A stretch of 7,563 nucleotides of DNA from an uncultured Planctomycetaceae bacterium (lineage in GTDB: Bacteria; Planctomycetota; Planctomycetia; Pirellulales; Pirellulaceae): the NCBI GenBank assembly GCA_937967755.1, contig CALBTA010000173.1:1-7563 (forward strand), read 5' to 3'. Made by a program: the position numbers and the translations under genes. Of the stretch, positions 1 through 6,717 are shown in pieces. Numbering within the stretch: the first letter of the stretch is position 1; every line of letters starts with the position of its first letter. The notes beneath the pieces were generated by a model. That model saw only the letters and a program-made list of their open reading frames with translations. It did not search any database and had not been told where the DNA came from.

Positions 1-537
1 ACATTGGCCAAGCGCTGCCGGCTGATTCGCAACTTCGGCGACGAAGGGAAATTTGCGTGGGAGTCGCTGGGTTTCAATTTCCGCATGACGGCGATGTCCG
101 CCGCCATCGGCATCGAGCAGGTCAAACGGCTGCAGGCGAACGTCGAGCGGCGACGGGAAATCGCCGCGAAGTACTACAAAGCGTTCGCCCGCGCCGAAGC
201 GATCACGCTGCCGAATTACGCCGCGGGGCAGCGGACCAACTATCAGCTTTACCCGATCCTGCTTGATACCGAAAAGCTGGGCATGACGCGCGATGAAGTG
301 ATTGACCAGCTTGCCGCGCGCGGAGTCGCCGCGCGGCTTTACTATCCGGCGATGCACCGAATGGGCGTCTTCGCCCCGTTTGGACCGTTCGACGACGAAC
401 AGTTTCCGGTCGCGTGCCGTTACGCGGCGGCTTCGCTTTGCCTGCCGGTCTACGTCGGCATGACGGGCGAGCAGCAACAACACGTCATTCAATCGGTGCA
501 AGAAGTCACAACCGAGGCCGCCAAACAAACCGCATGA
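1..537 (+). CDS. DegT/DnrJ/EryC1/StrS family PLP-dependent sugar aminotransferase, C-terminal part (5' cut by window edge)
   Basis: This is the C-terminal ~178 codons of a sugar aminotransferase; the family is usually 370-400 residues, so the PLP-binding half with the catalytic lysine lies outside the window. The frame is open from base 1, and the TTG at base 4 is not a credible start. The diagnostic stretch is GFNFRMTAMSAAIGIEQVKR, which matches the family's G-x-N-x-R-M-x-x-x-x-A-A-I-G-x-x-Q-x-x-R-L block just after the PLP domain. It is followed by the R-R-x-x-A-x-x-Y helix, the region with L-x-x-x-G-V-x-A-R-x-Y-Y-P-A-x-H, and the closing S-L-C-L-P-V-Y motif. Members transfer an amino group from glutamate (or glutamine) to a keto sugar nucleotide in the cytoplasm. 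Its TGA overlaps the ATG of the next gene (ATGA, 534-537), so the two are probably co-translated. Family assignment is firm; the sugar substrate (for example a 4-keto-6-deoxy or 3-keto sugar) cannot be read from this half. Confidence 0.93.
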   Translation, partial: TLAKRCRLIRNFGDEGKFAWESLGFNFRMTAMSAAIGIEQVKRLQANVERRREIAAKYYKAFARAEAITLPNYAAGQRTNYQLYPILLDTEKLGMTRDEVIDQLAARGVAARLYYPAMHRMGVFAPFGPFDDEQFPVACRYAAASLCLPVYVGMTGEQQQHVIQSVQEVTTEAAKQTA

Positions 538-1508
538 TCGCCGACCAGCTAATCGGAATCACCGGCGGGGCCGGGTTCATGGGAACGCACCTGGCGATGC
601 GCCTGGCGGAAGCGAACCGGCTGAAGTTGCTGGACATCAATACCAAGCACAACTCAATCAACTACACACCGCTGGCCGAGCACCCGAACGTCGAACTGAT
701 CGAAGGCGACATCTGCGACGAGGCGTTTGTCCGCCGCGAACTGGCTGGGTGCGATACGGTCGTGCATTTGGCGGCCTTGTTGGGTGTGCAAAAAGTGGTC
801 GACAATGCCCGGCAAACGATGGATACGATTGTGTTGGGCACGCGCAACGTGTTGCAGGCGGCCAGTCAAAACGGGGCGATCCGGCGGCTGGTTAACGTTT
901 CCACCAGCGAGATTTACGGAAATATGACCACCTGGGGCGAGGCCGCGCCGGCGTCGATTGGGGCGGGTAACGATCCGCGGATGAGCTATGCCGCCGCGAA
1001 GCTGCTGGGCGAACACATGGTCTGGGCGTATTACCGCGACGTCGGCTGCCGCGTCGTCAACGTGCGGCCGTTCAATGTCTTCGGTCCGATGCGCCGGACG
1101 AACAACGCCGTCGGGGTCTTTACGATTCGTGCGTTGCGCGGGGAAGATTTGTTGATTCACGGGCACGGCGGGCAGTTGCGCTCTTTGTTCTACGTCTATG
1201 ACTTCACCGATGGGATGATCGCCTGTCTGCACCGCGAAGAAGCAGTCGGAGAAGATTTCAACATTGGCAATTCGCTGACCACTTGCACGGTTCACGATCT
1301 CGCCAGCCGCATCTTAAGATTGACCGGCAGTTCGTCGAACCTGCGGTTCATCGAGCACCCGTTCAGCGACATGAACGTGCGGGCACCCAGCGGCGAAAAG
1401 GCCGAGCGCCTGCTCGGCTACCGCGCCCAAGTCGATATCGACGAAGGGTTGCTCAAGACCATCGCCTGGTATCAGGAACACCAAGAGGATTTCGCGCATT
1501 GGCTGTAG
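534..1508 (+). CDS. NAD-dependent epimerase/dehydratase (extended SDR, sugar-nucleotide modifying)
   Basis: A complete 324-residue extended short-chain dehydrogenase acting on a nucleotide sugar. The N-terminal Rossmann motif G-x-x-G-x-x-G is at residues 11-17 (TGGAGFMG), with an acidic residue D34 ending beta-2, which favours NAD over NADP. Further landmarks are G-D-I at 58-60, H-L-A-A at 78-81, the serine/threonine cluster S123-T124-S125, the catalytic Y152-x-x-x-K156 (SYAAAK), and R-P-F-N-V-F-G-P at 178-185, typical of UDP-glucose 4-epimerase and GDP/dTDP-sugar relatives. The ATG at 534 is chosen because it puts the glycine motif at the usual distance from the N-terminus and overlaps the upstream TGA as ATGA. 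The frame is open 120 bases further upstream, but only across the aminotransferase. No membrane segments are seen, so it is not the membrane-bound PglF/CapD type of dehydratase. Whether it acts as epimerase, 4,6-dehydratase or decarboxylase is not decided by what I can see. Confidence 0.93.
   Translation: MIADQLIGITGGAGFMGTHLAMRLAEANRLKLLDINTKHNSINYTPLAEHPNVELIEGDICDEAFVRRELAGCDTVVHLAALLGVQKVVDNARQTMDTIVLGTRNVLQAASQNGAIRRLVNVSTSEIYGNMTTWGEAAPASIGAGNDPRMSYAAAKLLGEHMVWAYYRDVGCRVVNVRPFNVFGPMRRTNNAVGVFTIRALRGEDLLIHGHGGQLRSLFYVYDFTDGMIACLHREEAVGEDFNIGNSLTTCTVHDLASRILRLTGSSSNLRFIEHPFSDMNVRAPSGEKAERLLGYRAQVDIDEGLLKTIAWYQEHQEDFAHWL
1483..1489 (+). promoter_or_regulatory. Possible ribosome-binding site for an alternative TTG start of the heparinase-like gene
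   Basis: AAGAGGA lies 9 bases upstream of an in-frame TTG at 1499, inside the end of the epimerase gene. Use of this TTG would overlap the two genes by 10 bases and add a 21-residue, proline- and arginine-rich leader before M1 of the ATG 1562 version. No comparable sequence precedes ATG 1562. Against it, the bases also encode ordinary epimerase residues (Q-E-D), and the family consensus seems to begin only near the ATG. Confidence 0.35.
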
Positions 1509-1561
1509 CCGAACCGCCTAGCACCCCATCGAAGCGCGACCGCTCGCAGCGGCCGCCGACG

Positions 1562-3727
1562 ATGTGGACCTCATGGCAACTGCTGCGCCACTTCGGCCCG
1601 CGCTGGGCGGCCTATCGCGTGAAGTACGCGCTAGAGCGAAAGTCAGGCCTGCGGGCCAGCCGTGACCGAGTTCGGGCGTGGGAGCATGTCTCGCTTGCGT
1701 CGCTAATGGCCGAGCCGTGTCAGGCCGAGCCGGAAGAACTAAAGCGGGCGCTTACCGAGAGCCGGAATCGATTCTTCTTTTCACCTGACTTCGTCGCGTC
1801 CACCCGGCCGCGACTGTTGCGGTTCGACGACGAAGATGTCGGCAAATTACCGGTTCGTGCCGCGGATCGAATCGCCGCCGGACGGATGAACTTGTTTCAC
1901 GTTCACGAGTACGACGTGGGAACCCCGCCCGCGTGGCATCGCAATGCAATCACCGGCGAGCGAACACCGGAAGATCAACATTGGAGCCGCATCGACGATT
2001 TCGCATACGGCGACATCAAAGTGATTTGGGATTTGAACCGCTTCAACTTCGCGTTCGACTTGGCCCGAGCCTATGCGCGAACAGAAGATGAACAATGGGC
2101 CGAACTGTTCTGGTCGCTGCTTGAGGATTGGCGGCTGCACAACCCGCCGAACTTAGGCGCGAATTGGAAATGCGGGCAAGAGGCGAGCCTGCGGGCGATG
2201 GCGTGGTGTTTTGCGCTGTTCACCTTCGCCCGCTGCGATTGCAGTTCGCCCGAGCGGGTCGCAAACCTGGCACAGATGCTCGCCTTCACCGGTAGTCGAG
2301 TCGCCGACAACATTCAGTACGCGGTCAGCCAGAAGAACAATCACGGGGTGAGCGAAGCCGTTGGCTTGCTAGCGATCTCTACCGTGCTTCCCGCACTGAA
2401 ACAGGCCGACCATTGGCGGCAGACGGCGCGCCGTGTGTTGCGACAGCTTGCCGAAGAGTTGATTTACCACGACGGCGGGTTCTCGCAACATTCGTGGAAC
2501 TATCACCGCTTGATGCTACATGACTACGTTTGGGCGATTCGCCTTGGCGAGGTCACGGGCGATCCGTTGCCCGCGGATGTCGTCGAACGGGTCGGTCGGG
2601 CGGGCGAGCTGCTACATCAGGTGATGGACGACACTACCGGAGAAGTGCCGTGCTACGGACAGGACGACGGTTCGCTAATATTTCCTCTGAACAACTGTTC
2701 GTATTTCGATTATCGCCCCGTGGTGCAGGCGACCGCCGCGGTCACTTCGGGCCAGCAGGTGTTGCCAGGGGGGCCTTGGGACGAAGACCTGCATTGGCTA
2801 TTCGCCGGCAGCCCGCCGGATGTTGAACGTAAGCGCACTCAGAAAACATCATTTTCAACTCCTGTCAGCGGCTACGCCGTACTGCGCAGCGAAGAAGGGA
2901 TGGCATTCACCCGAGCCGCCAGTTTTCAACATCGCCCCGCCCAAGCGGATATGCTGCATGTCGACATTCGCTGGCGGGGCCTGAACATCGCGGTCGATCC
3001 CGGCACGTTCTCTTACAACGCGCCGTCGCCGTGGGACAATCCGCTCGCAACCGCGCACTACCACAACACGGTCACGGTCGACGGCGAGGACCAAATGAAG
3101 CGCGTCGGGCGCTTCGTCTGGCTGCCGTGGTTGAATTCAAAGTCGCTCGGTCCAATCGATAGCGAAAGTGGAAAGCTCGCGCATTGGCAGGGCGAGCACG
3201 ACGGCTATCAGCGACTGCGCTCGCCGGTTCGCCACCGCCGCGGAATTGTTCGTTTGCCGGGCGATCACTGGTTGGTGATCGATCGGGTCGAAAGCGACGC
3301 GCCGCACGACTATCGATTGCACTGGCTGCTGGCTGATTGGCCGCACGCCTGGTCGCCCGACGATCGCCGCTTGAGGTTAGAAGCAGACGCCGGCGACTAC
3401 CACGTTCACGTTGCAGCTTGCGAAAGCTCAAGCCCGTGTTCGCTGTCGGTGGTCAGAGCCGACGAAGCGTCGCCGCGGGGCTGGAGGGCTCACGGATACC
3501 AGCGCAAGCGTCCGGCGATTTCGCTGGCGGCGGACGTTCATTCCGATAGCGTATGGTTTTGGTCCGCTTTAGGTCCCGAGTTGCTTGGAGTGACCCAACA
3601 CGGTGAGCGAATTCGCGTCGCGGCATCGTCCTGGCAGGCGGAATTGATTCAAGCCGTTGGCGCTACCGACAAACTACTCTCGGAAATTTCACTGACCGGC
3701 GAACACTTAGAAACCCTAAGAATCTAA
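1562..3727 (+). CDS. Heparinase II/III-like protein (putative polysaccharide lyase of a glycan biosynthesis locus)
   Basis: A 721-residue protein (from ATG 1562) with the two-part architecture of heparinase II/III-like enzymes. Residues ~150-420 form an alpha-helical toroid: W-D-L-N-R near 156-160, N-x-G-x-N-W-x-x-G-Q-E at 197-207, the active-site-like K-N-N-H-G at 258-262, and H-S-W-N-Y-H-R at 310-316. Residues ~435-700 form a beta-sandwich containing H465-V-D-I-R, a D-P-G-T-F-x-Y motif at 479-485, and A-x-Y-H-N-T-V-x-V-D-G at 498-508, the usual start of the Pfam heparinase II/III domain. Known relatives cleave uronic-acid-containing polymers by beta-elimination. The N-terminus has no signal peptide or membrane anchor, unlike secreted degradative lyases. 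Together with its place between an epimerase and a phosphoglycosyl transferase, this suggests a role tied to synthesis, such as editing or clearing polymer. The start is uncertain: an in-frame TTG at 1499 with a good ribosome-binding sequence would give 742 residues. Family is firm; activity and substrate are inferred. Confidence 0.88.
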   Translation: MWTSWQLLRHFGPRWAAYRVKYALERKSGLRASRDRVRAWEHVSLASLMAEPCQAEPEELKRALTESRNRFFFSPDFVASTRPRLLRFDDEDVGKLPVRAADRIAAGRMNLFHVHEYDVGTPPAWHRNAITGERTPEDQHWSRIDDFAYGDIKVIWDLNRFNFAFDLARAYARTEDEQWAELFWSLLEDWRLHNPPNLGANWKCGQEASLRAMAWCFALFTFARCDCSSPERVANLAQMLAFTGSRVADNIQYAVSQKNNHGVSEAVGLLAISTVLPALKQADHWRQTARRVLRQLAEELIYHDGGFSQHSWNYHRLMLHDYVWAIRLGEVTGDPLPADVVERVGRAGELLHQVMDDTTGEVPCYGQDDGSLIFPLNNCSYFDYRPVVQATAAVTSGQQVLPGGPWDEDLHWLFAGSPPDVERKRTQKTSFSTPVSGYAVLRSEEGMAFTRAASFQHRPAQADMLHVDIRWRGLNIAVDPGTFSYNAPSPWDNPLATAHYHNTVTVDGEDQMKRVGRFVWLPWLNSKSLGPIDSESGKLAHWQGEHDGYQRLRSPVRHRRGIVRLPGDHWLVIDRVESDAPHDYRLHWLLADWPHAWSPDDRRLRLEADAGDYHVHVAACESSSPCSLSVVRADEASPRGWRAHGYQRKRPAISLAADVHSDSVWFWSALGPELLGVTQHGERIRVAASSWQAELIQAVGATDKLLSEISLTGEHLETLRI

Positions 3728-3734
3728 CCCGCCC

Positions 3735-4373
3735 GTGGAATCGCCAGGCTCAACCCTCTATCAGCGATCCGGCAAGCGAACGTCCGATGTGTTGATCGCA
3801 TCTACGCTGTTAGTGCTGTTATCGCCGATGTTGTGCCTTCTTGGTTTGTTACTTTTAATTTTTCAAGGCCGCCCGATCTTGTTCATCGACCGGCGGAGTG
3901 GAAAGGGCGGTGAGCCGTTCGATTGCTGGAAATTCAGAACGATGGCACAAGCCCGCAGCGATGACGGAGAATTGCTACCCGACCATCAACGCCAAACGGC
4001 GATAGGAAACATTCTGCGCGCGACCAGCCTGGATGAATTGCCGCAGCTTTGGAACGTACTCAAGGGAGAGATGAGCCTGGTTGGGCCGCGGCCGTTGACG
4101 GTCAACTATCTGGACCGCTATTCCCCCGAACAACGGCGCCGCCTGGAGGTCCGCCCGGGCATTACCGGTTGGGCGCAAGTCAACGGGCGCGATTCGATTT
4201 CATGGGATCGCAAATTTGAACTCGACCGTTGGTACGTCGATCACGTGTCGTTGTGGATCGATTTGCGCGTCATGGCCGCCACGGCCGTTCAGTTGCCGCC
4301 GCACACATTCCGCGCTCGCCCGCGATCCGAAGGAAGCGGCGAATTCTTCGGAAACGAAACAACGCAAGCGTGA
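3735..4373 (+). CDS. Small PglC-type phosphoglycosyl transferase (bacterial sugar transferase, initiates lipid-linked glycan)
   Basis: A complete 212-residue bacterial sugar transferase (Pfam Bac_transf family) of the minimal monotopic type, lacking the four-helix N-terminal extension of WcaJ/WbaP. It transfers a phosphosugar from a nucleotide sugar to undecaprenyl phosphate at the inner face of the cytoplasmic membrane. One hydrophobic segment spans ~residues 18-44 and carries a Ser-Pro (30-31) break, the feature that makes a re-entrant helix in PglC. Then come K66-F-R-T-M, the catalytic Asp100-Glu101 dyad in [24 protein letters not shown] at 117-120, and [12 protein letters not shown] at 141-152. 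The GTG start at 3735 is chosen because it sits 7 bases after the heparinase stop and gives the usual short pre-membrane N-terminus. Its TGA overlaps the next gene's GTG. The extra ~20 polar residues after the family core (R193 onward) are unremarkable. The sugar donor cannot be told from the sequence. Confidence 0.95.
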   Translation: MESPGSTLYQRSGKRTSDVLIASTLLVLLSPMLCLLGLLLLIFQGRPILFIDRRSGKGGEPFDCWKFRTMAQARSDDGELLPDHQRQTAIGNILRATSLDELPQLWNVLKGEMSLVGPRPLTVNYLDRYSPEQRRRLEVRPGITGWAQVNGRDSISWDRKFELDRWYVDHVSLWIDLRVMAATAVQLPPHTFRARPRSEGSGEFFGNETTQA

Positions 4374-4627
4374 CCCCGGAAGAAATATCGTCACTGGTGA
4401 TCGAGACCATCCATCAGGTTATTGCCGATAGCGGGCGCAAGGTCGACCAAGTTTCACCCGACGACCCGCTGCGGGAAAAGTTAGGGCTCGATTCGCTCGA
4501 CCTGGCGGTAGTCGTCGTCCGCATGCAACAAGAAACCGGTCTGGATCCATTTCGCCGGCAACGGCAATCGATTCATAACGTGGAAAATTTAGTGCGAGCC
4601 TACCAAGAGGAACTGACAACCGTCTGA
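4370..4627 (+). CDS. Acyl carrier protein
   Basis: An 85-residue acyl carrier protein beginning at GTG 4370, which overlaps the sugar transferase stop as GTGA. The phosphopantetheine attachment motif is G39-L-D-S-L at 39-43, with Ser42 as the attachment residue. Flanking helices have the normal layout: an amphipathic helix 1 (3-19), a loop with D-x-x-x-P-D-D-P, helix 2 after Ser42, and a final helix with V-E-N-L-V at 71-75. The distinctive segment T-G-L-D-P-F at 56-61 replaces the more usual I-x-I-P-x-E of the fatty-acid ACP, so this is likely a dedicated carrier rather than the housekeeping AcpP. It lies directly upstream of, and overlaps by one base (TGATG), an AMP-forming ligase that would be its natural loading enzyme. 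A phosphopantetheinyl transferase is not in the window and would be supplied elsewhere. The frame is open to 4229, but that part only mirrors the sugar transferase. Confidence 0.93.
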   Translation: MTPEEISSLVIETIHQVIADSGRKVDQVSPDDPLREKLGLDSLDLAVVVVRMQQETGLDPFRRQRQSIHNVENLVRAYQEELTTV

Positions 4628-5958
4628 TGTTCTGGCAGGCGATTCATGACGGAATGCGGCGACACGGTGCGGCGGCCGCCATCGTGGAAGCGGGTGAGAC
4701 AACGACGTGGGACCAACTGGCCGCCACGACCGACGAAATCGCCGGACAGCTACTGCCCGCCAACAACCAACTCATCGGTATCGCCGCCACCAACGTATCA
4801 CGGCAAATCGCGGCGCTCGCGGCCGTGCAACAGCAGGGTCTTACGCCTGTGCTGCTGCCCGAGTTCATCGCAGGCGAACGTCAGAATTTCTGCCACGAAA
4901 CGAATCATGTTGGCGCGATCATCAACGACGATGAAGTCCGCACGGTTGTTGCCGGGCACGACATGGGGCCACCAACACAGAACGATCCGCCCGCCGACGG
5001 CATCGTGCTCTTCACCTCGGGCACGACCGGCTCGCCCAAGCCGGTAGTCCATACGTGGCACGCCATAGCCTCGACGGTCCGGAACGATGAATCGGTTCAA
5101 TATCGCCGCTGGCTGCTGGCCTATCACCCCGCCACGTTTGCCGGAATGCAGGTGATGTTGCAAGCCGTCTTGACCGGCGGAACGATCGTCGTCGCCGAGC
5201 GACAGCAGGCGATGCTCGGCGATCAAGTGGTTCGCGACCGCGTGGAGATGGCTTCCGCAACACCAACGTTTTGGCGGCACCTGCTGCTGGCAACGGCACG
5301 CCAGCAGTTGAGCGCGGCACCTTTGCGTCAGATCACGCTCGGCGGCGAGGCGGCCGATCAACCGTTGCTGGACGCGCTCGCCGAGACGTTTCCCGCTTCG
5401 CGAATCACACACATCTACGCGTCAACCGAAATGGGCGTCTGCTTCTCGGTCAACGATGGCCTGGCTGGGTTCCCGGCCGACTGGCTTGAGAATCGGTCAA
5501 CACCCGTGCGGCTGCGGGTCTCCGAGTCCGGCGAATTGGAAATCAATTCCCCTCGCCGCATGCTGCGCTATCTGTCCCGCGAAGTTGGAACAGAAAACAA
5601 TGAGTGGTTTCGCACGGGCGATTTGGTCGAGGTCCAGGGCGACCGCGTGCAGTTTGCCGGCCGCAGGTCCGACACCATCAACGTCGGCGGAGCGAAGGTG
5701 ATGCCGCTGCGGGTTGAAAAGGTCATTCGCGCCGTGGCCGGAGTCAGCGACGCCCGCGTGTTCGCCGTGGAAAGTTCCCTCGCCGGGCAACTGGTATCGG
5801 CGGAAGTGCAATTGGAACCGTGGCAAGACAAACCGTCGGCCCGTCGAGAAATCCTTTCCGCCTGCCGGCGGGAACTTCCGAAACACATGTTGCCAGCAAC
5901 GATTGATTTTAGGTCGTCGCTAACAACTCATCAGGGAAAGGCCGTCCGAGGCGCGTAG
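4627..5958 (+). CDS. AMP-forming acyl-acid ligase (ANL superfamily), probable loader of the adjacent ACP
   Basis: A complete but short (443 residues; the family is usually 500-550) adenylate-forming enzyme. It would activate a carboxylic acid with ATP to the acyl-adenylate and pass it to a thiol, here most simply the phosphopantetheine of the ACP encoded immediately upstream. Core motifs are all present: the phosphate loop FTSGTTGSPK at 129-138, Y264-A-S-T-E for adenine/acyl binding, R329-T-G-D at 329-332, the hinge region G345-R-R-S-D, G-G-A-K at 354-357, and the C-terminal catalytic Lys438 in Q-G-K-A-V-R. The ATG overlaps the ACP stop by one base, and the TAG stop directly abuts the next gene's GTG. 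The short length comes from compact loops, not from loss of a motif. The acyl substrate cannot be deduced; a free-standing amino-acid or aryl-acid adenylating enzyme is the main alternative. Confidence 0.92.
   Translation: MFWQAIHDGMRRHGAAAAIVEAGETTTWDQLAATTDEIAGQLLPANNQLIGIAATNVSRQIAALAAVQQQGLTPVLLPEFIAGERQNFCHETNHVGAIINDDEVRTVVAGHDMGPPTQNDPPADGIVLFTSGTTGSPKPVVHTWHAIASTVRNDESVQYRRWLLAYHPATFAGMQVMLQAVLTGGTIVVAERQQAMLGDQVVRDRVEMASATPTFWRHLLLATARQQLSAAPLRQITLGGEAADQPLLDALAETFPASRITHIYASTEMGVCFSVNDGLAGFPADWLENRSTPVRLRVSESGELEINSPRRMLRYLSREVGTENNEWFRTGDLVEVQGDRVQFAGRRSDTINVGGAKVMPLRVEKVIRAVAGVSDARVFAVESSLAGQLVSAEVQLEPWQDKPSARREILSACRRELPKHMLPATIDFRSSLTTHQGKAVRGA
5948..5951 (+). promoter_or_regulatory. 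Short ribosome-binding sequence supporting the GTG start of the SDR gene
   Basis: GAGG lies 7 bases upstream of GTG 5959, within the last codons of the ligase. It is one of few plausible Shine-Dalgarno matches at a proper distance in this window and supports separate initiation at the GTG immediately after the ligase TAG. Confidence 0.4.
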
Positions 5959-6657
5959 GTGGATTCGCGAAAAGTCATCATCGTTTCGGGCGGCAGCCGC
6001 GGCCTGGGTGCGGCGATTGTGAAGCAATTGATCGATGCAGACTACGCGGTGGCGACATTCAGCCGCAACAGTTCCCAAGTCGTCGAACATTGGCAGGCCG
6101 AAGCCGGTGATCGCTTTCAGTTCCAAGCGATTGATCTGGCGGATGCCGACGCCGTCGAGGGCTTCGTCGCAACCGTCCATCAGAAGTTCGGCCGCGTGGA
6201 TAGTCTCGTCAACAACGCGGCCATCGCCGGCGACGGCGTGCTGGCCACCACGGACGATACTTCGCTGCAATCCATGCTCGACATCAATCTGGCCGCAACC
6301 ATCCGGCTGACCCGGGCCTGCCTCCGGTTGATGCTGCTGCGGGAACAAGGCGCGATCGTCAACATCGCATCGGTCGCCGGCTTGCGGGGCATGGCGGGGC
6401 TATCGGTTTATTCGGCGACCAAAGCAGGATTGATCGGCTTCTCGCGCTCGCTCGCTCGCGAAGTCGGGCCCAAAGGAATTTGCGTCAACACGATCGCCCC
6501 AGGCTACCTCGAAACCGAAATGTCGGCAGGCCTGCCCTCGGAACAAATCCAAAAAATCATTCGCCAAACGCCGCTGGGCCGCTTGGGATCGGTCGATGAT
6601 GTTGTGCCTTGCGTTGAATTTTTGCTCAGCGACGTGGCCAGATTCATCACCGGGTAG
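5959..6657 (+). CDS. FabG-like SDR oxidoreductase, truncated by an in-frame TAG before its conserved C-terminus
   Basis: A classical short-chain dehydrogenase closest in pattern to 3-oxoacyl-[ACP] reductases. The cofactor loop is S10-G-G-S-R-G-L-G (residues 10-17), with N-N-A-A at 85-88 and a complete catalytic tetrad N110, S138, Y151, K155. P181-G and E185-T-E-M follow as in FabG. R36 after beta-2 fits NADP(H). The GTG start directly follows the ligase TAG and has a short GAGG upstream. The oddity is the end: translation stops after F-I-T-G (229-232), at a TAG where this family nearly always has a glutamine or similar residue. The ten following codons in the same frame encode V-I-S-I-D-G-G-A-S-V and then a second TAG (6688-6690), which is the normal end of the family. 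The intact protein would be 243 residues. A CAG-to-TAG change explains this; it may be a real nonsense mutation, a sequence error, or read through. With an ACP and ligase beside it, the likely substrate is an ACP-bound 3-oxoacyl group, but a sugar substrate is possible. Confidence 0.9.
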   Translation: MDSRKVIIVSGGSRGLGAAIVKQLIDADYAVATFSRNSSQVVEHWQAEAGDRFQFQAIDLADADAVEGFVATVHQKFGRVDSLVNNAAIAGDGVLATTDDTSLQSMLDINLAATIRLTRACLRLMLLREQGAIVNIASVAGLRGMAGLSVYSATKAGLIGFSRSLAREVGPKGICVNTIAPGYLETEMSAGLPSEQIQKIIRQTPLGRLGSVDDVVPCVEFLLSDVARFITG

Positions 6658-6690
6658 GTCATTAGCATCGACGGAGGGGCCAGCGTCTAG
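6658..6690 (+). other. Detached C-terminal tail of the SDR gene, in frame after TAG 6655-6657
   Basis: Codons 6658-6687 read V-I-S-I-D-G-G-A-S-V, followed by TAG 6688-6690. This is the standard SDR ending (T-G-Q-x-I-x-V-D-G-G), in the same frame as the SDR, so it belongs to that gene. The segment shows no decay: no indel and no other stop. The 27 bases from 6691 to 6717 up to the next ATG hold no clear ribosome-binding site, hairpin or promoter. Confidence 0.85.
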
Positions 6691-6717
6691 CGCAAACGCT
6701 TCGCCGCACAAACACAA

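Noticed and set aside
4..537. TTG at base 4 as the true start of a 177-residue protein.
   Set aside because: The product would lack the whole PLP-binding half of the aminotransferase, and the frame is open to the window edge, so the gene simply continues upstream.
654..1295. Long open frame on the minus strand (213 codons) opposite the epimerase.
   Set aside because: It is the antisense shadow of a well-supported gene in high-GC DNA; its translation is low-complexity, rich in Arg/Val/His and shows no domain motif.
3262..3281. Inverted repeat CGATCAC / GTGATCG with a 6-base loop, a possible hairpin or operator.
   Set aside because: It lies inside the heparinase-like gene and encodes the ordinary G-D-H-W-L-V-I-D strand; no T-run follows and no promoter is nearby.
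4229..4369. Upstream extension of the ACP frame to ATG 4229 (132 residues).
   Set aside because: These codons overlap the conserved end of the sugar transferase and give an Arg-rich, unconserved-looking leader; GTG 4370 gives a normal 85-residue ACP.
4798..5412. Minus-strand open frame of 204 codons opposite the ligase.
   Set aside because: The plus-strand ligase carries every ANL motif there; the antisense product has no recognisable features and no ribosome-binding sequence.
6691..6717. Possible terminator or promoter in the gap before the acyltransferase.
   Set aside because: No stem-loop, T-run or -10/-35 pair is visible in these 27 bases; an internal operon spacer is sufficient.
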